The position numbers were made by a program, and so were the translations under genes. Below, in pieces: positions 63,883 through 64,000 of a DNA stretch of 64,000 nt (within the stretch, counting starts at the first letter, position 1; the number at the start of each line of letters is the position of its first letter). Below the pieces are notes generated by a model. It searched no databases and was not told the origin of the DNA. It saw nothing but the letters and a program-made list of their open reading frames with translations. The stretch is from Defluviitaleaceae bacterium (GTDB lineage Bacteria > Bacillota > Clostridia > Lachnospirales > WQUN01): contig WQVF01000008.1 of the NCBI GenBank assembly GCA_009781725.1, positions 1-64,000 of the forward strand, written 5' to 3'.

Positions 63883-64000
63883 GTGATTCCAATACTTAAT
63901 TACATATGGGGCGGCATGATATTGCTTGCAATTGTTGTTGCGGCCTTTACAGGGAATATCCCCGCTCTTACTAATGCCGCAATCGAATCTGCTCGGGAGG
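63883..64000 (+). CDS. spmA: Spore maturation protein A-like, start only (cut by window end)
   Basis: From a GTG at 63883 the frame is open to the last base. It reads LNYIWGGMILLAIVVAAFTG, then NIPALTNAAIESARE, matching the N-terminus of SpmA (membrane protein needed for spore core dehydration), whose members begin (M)LNYIW....IGI..A...G. The start is uncertain: GTG 63883 with a weak AAGCTAGG site, or a nearby non-ATG codon. Only 39 codons are present, so the call rests on a short match. It supports an endospore-forming host. Confidence 0.65.
   Translation, partial: MIPILNYIWGGMILLAIVVAAFTGNIPALTNAAIESARE

Overview
The window looks like chromosome of an anaerobic, spore-forming Bacillota (Clostridia-type) bacterium. 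The support is: the start of a spmA-like spore maturation gene at the right edge; AbrB/SpoVT- and MecA-type regulators; S-layer homology (SLH) and sortase-type surface proteins; meso-diaminopimelate dehydrogenase; an ECF-transporter S component; strong AGGAGG-type ribosome binding sites; and TTGACA/TATAAT promoters. I do not name a genus. I see no rRNA, tRNA, CRISPR array or transposase gene.

Layout. 1-3.9 kb: two exported proteins, a BACON/ricin-like/matrixin-like metalloprotease (5' end cut by the window) and a protein ending in a copper-amine-oxidase-type stalk domain. 4.1-9.7 kb (minus strand): sugar-related cluster (ROK kinase-like, PIG-L deacetylase, HExxH protein, GH42 beta-galactosidase). 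9.9-13.8 kb: ddh, LytTR regulator, one-membrane-segment GHKL kinase, lipoprotein. 13.9-17.6 kb: heterodimeric ABC exporter. 17.7-21.0 kb (minus): methyltransferase, YwlE-type phosphatase, Sua5, SEC-C protein, TruA. 21.3-25.1 kb: RibU-like S component and a J-domain/TPR protein. 25.3-32.6 kb: LacZ (GH2), GNAT protein, sugar isomerase-like protein, a small membrane protein, a Gly-rich TPM-like protein and PspA. 33.6-41.5 kb: accessory-looking block with an SLH protein, an LPMSG-anchored SpaA-like protein and a small signalling-type cassette. 41.5-46.1 kb: truncated ADH, sorbitol-type dehydrogenase, DUF1294 protein, RNase R. 46.2-53.4 kb: one giant B-repeat surface protein. 54.3-60.0 kb: complete oligopeptide permease operon in the order D-F-B-C-A. 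60.2-64 kb: surface protein, PNP, MecA, AbrB, spmA start.

The most interesting locus is 39.87-41.48 kb. An XRE-type HTH gene, a TPR gene and a 63-codon secreted-peptide gene follow one another with ATGA overlaps, which is the architecture of an RRNPP-type peptide signalling system. The HTH and TPR frames meet 3' of a canonical A AAA AAC slippery heptamer (an A7 run), so a -1 slip would make one receptor-sized fusion protein. The block is bounded on the left by a cluster of foldback elements and on the right by an alcohol dehydrogenase gene lacking its 3' end. It lies directly downstream of two related large surface proteins, and the window also encodes a full oligopeptide importer.

A second theme is the density of non-autonomous palindromic elements: two nearly identical 106-bp copies, relatives of 114 and 119 bp, a 77-bp GTCATCCCGG family, larger foldbacks, and 28-bp half-copies inside sua5 and rnr that are translated in the same frame as GIPxQxRDDG. 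A third theme is cell-surface display: two otherwise unrelated surface proteins share a C-terminal membrane segment plus cytoplasmic tail that is not an LPxTG signal. All functions are read from sequence motifs without any database search.
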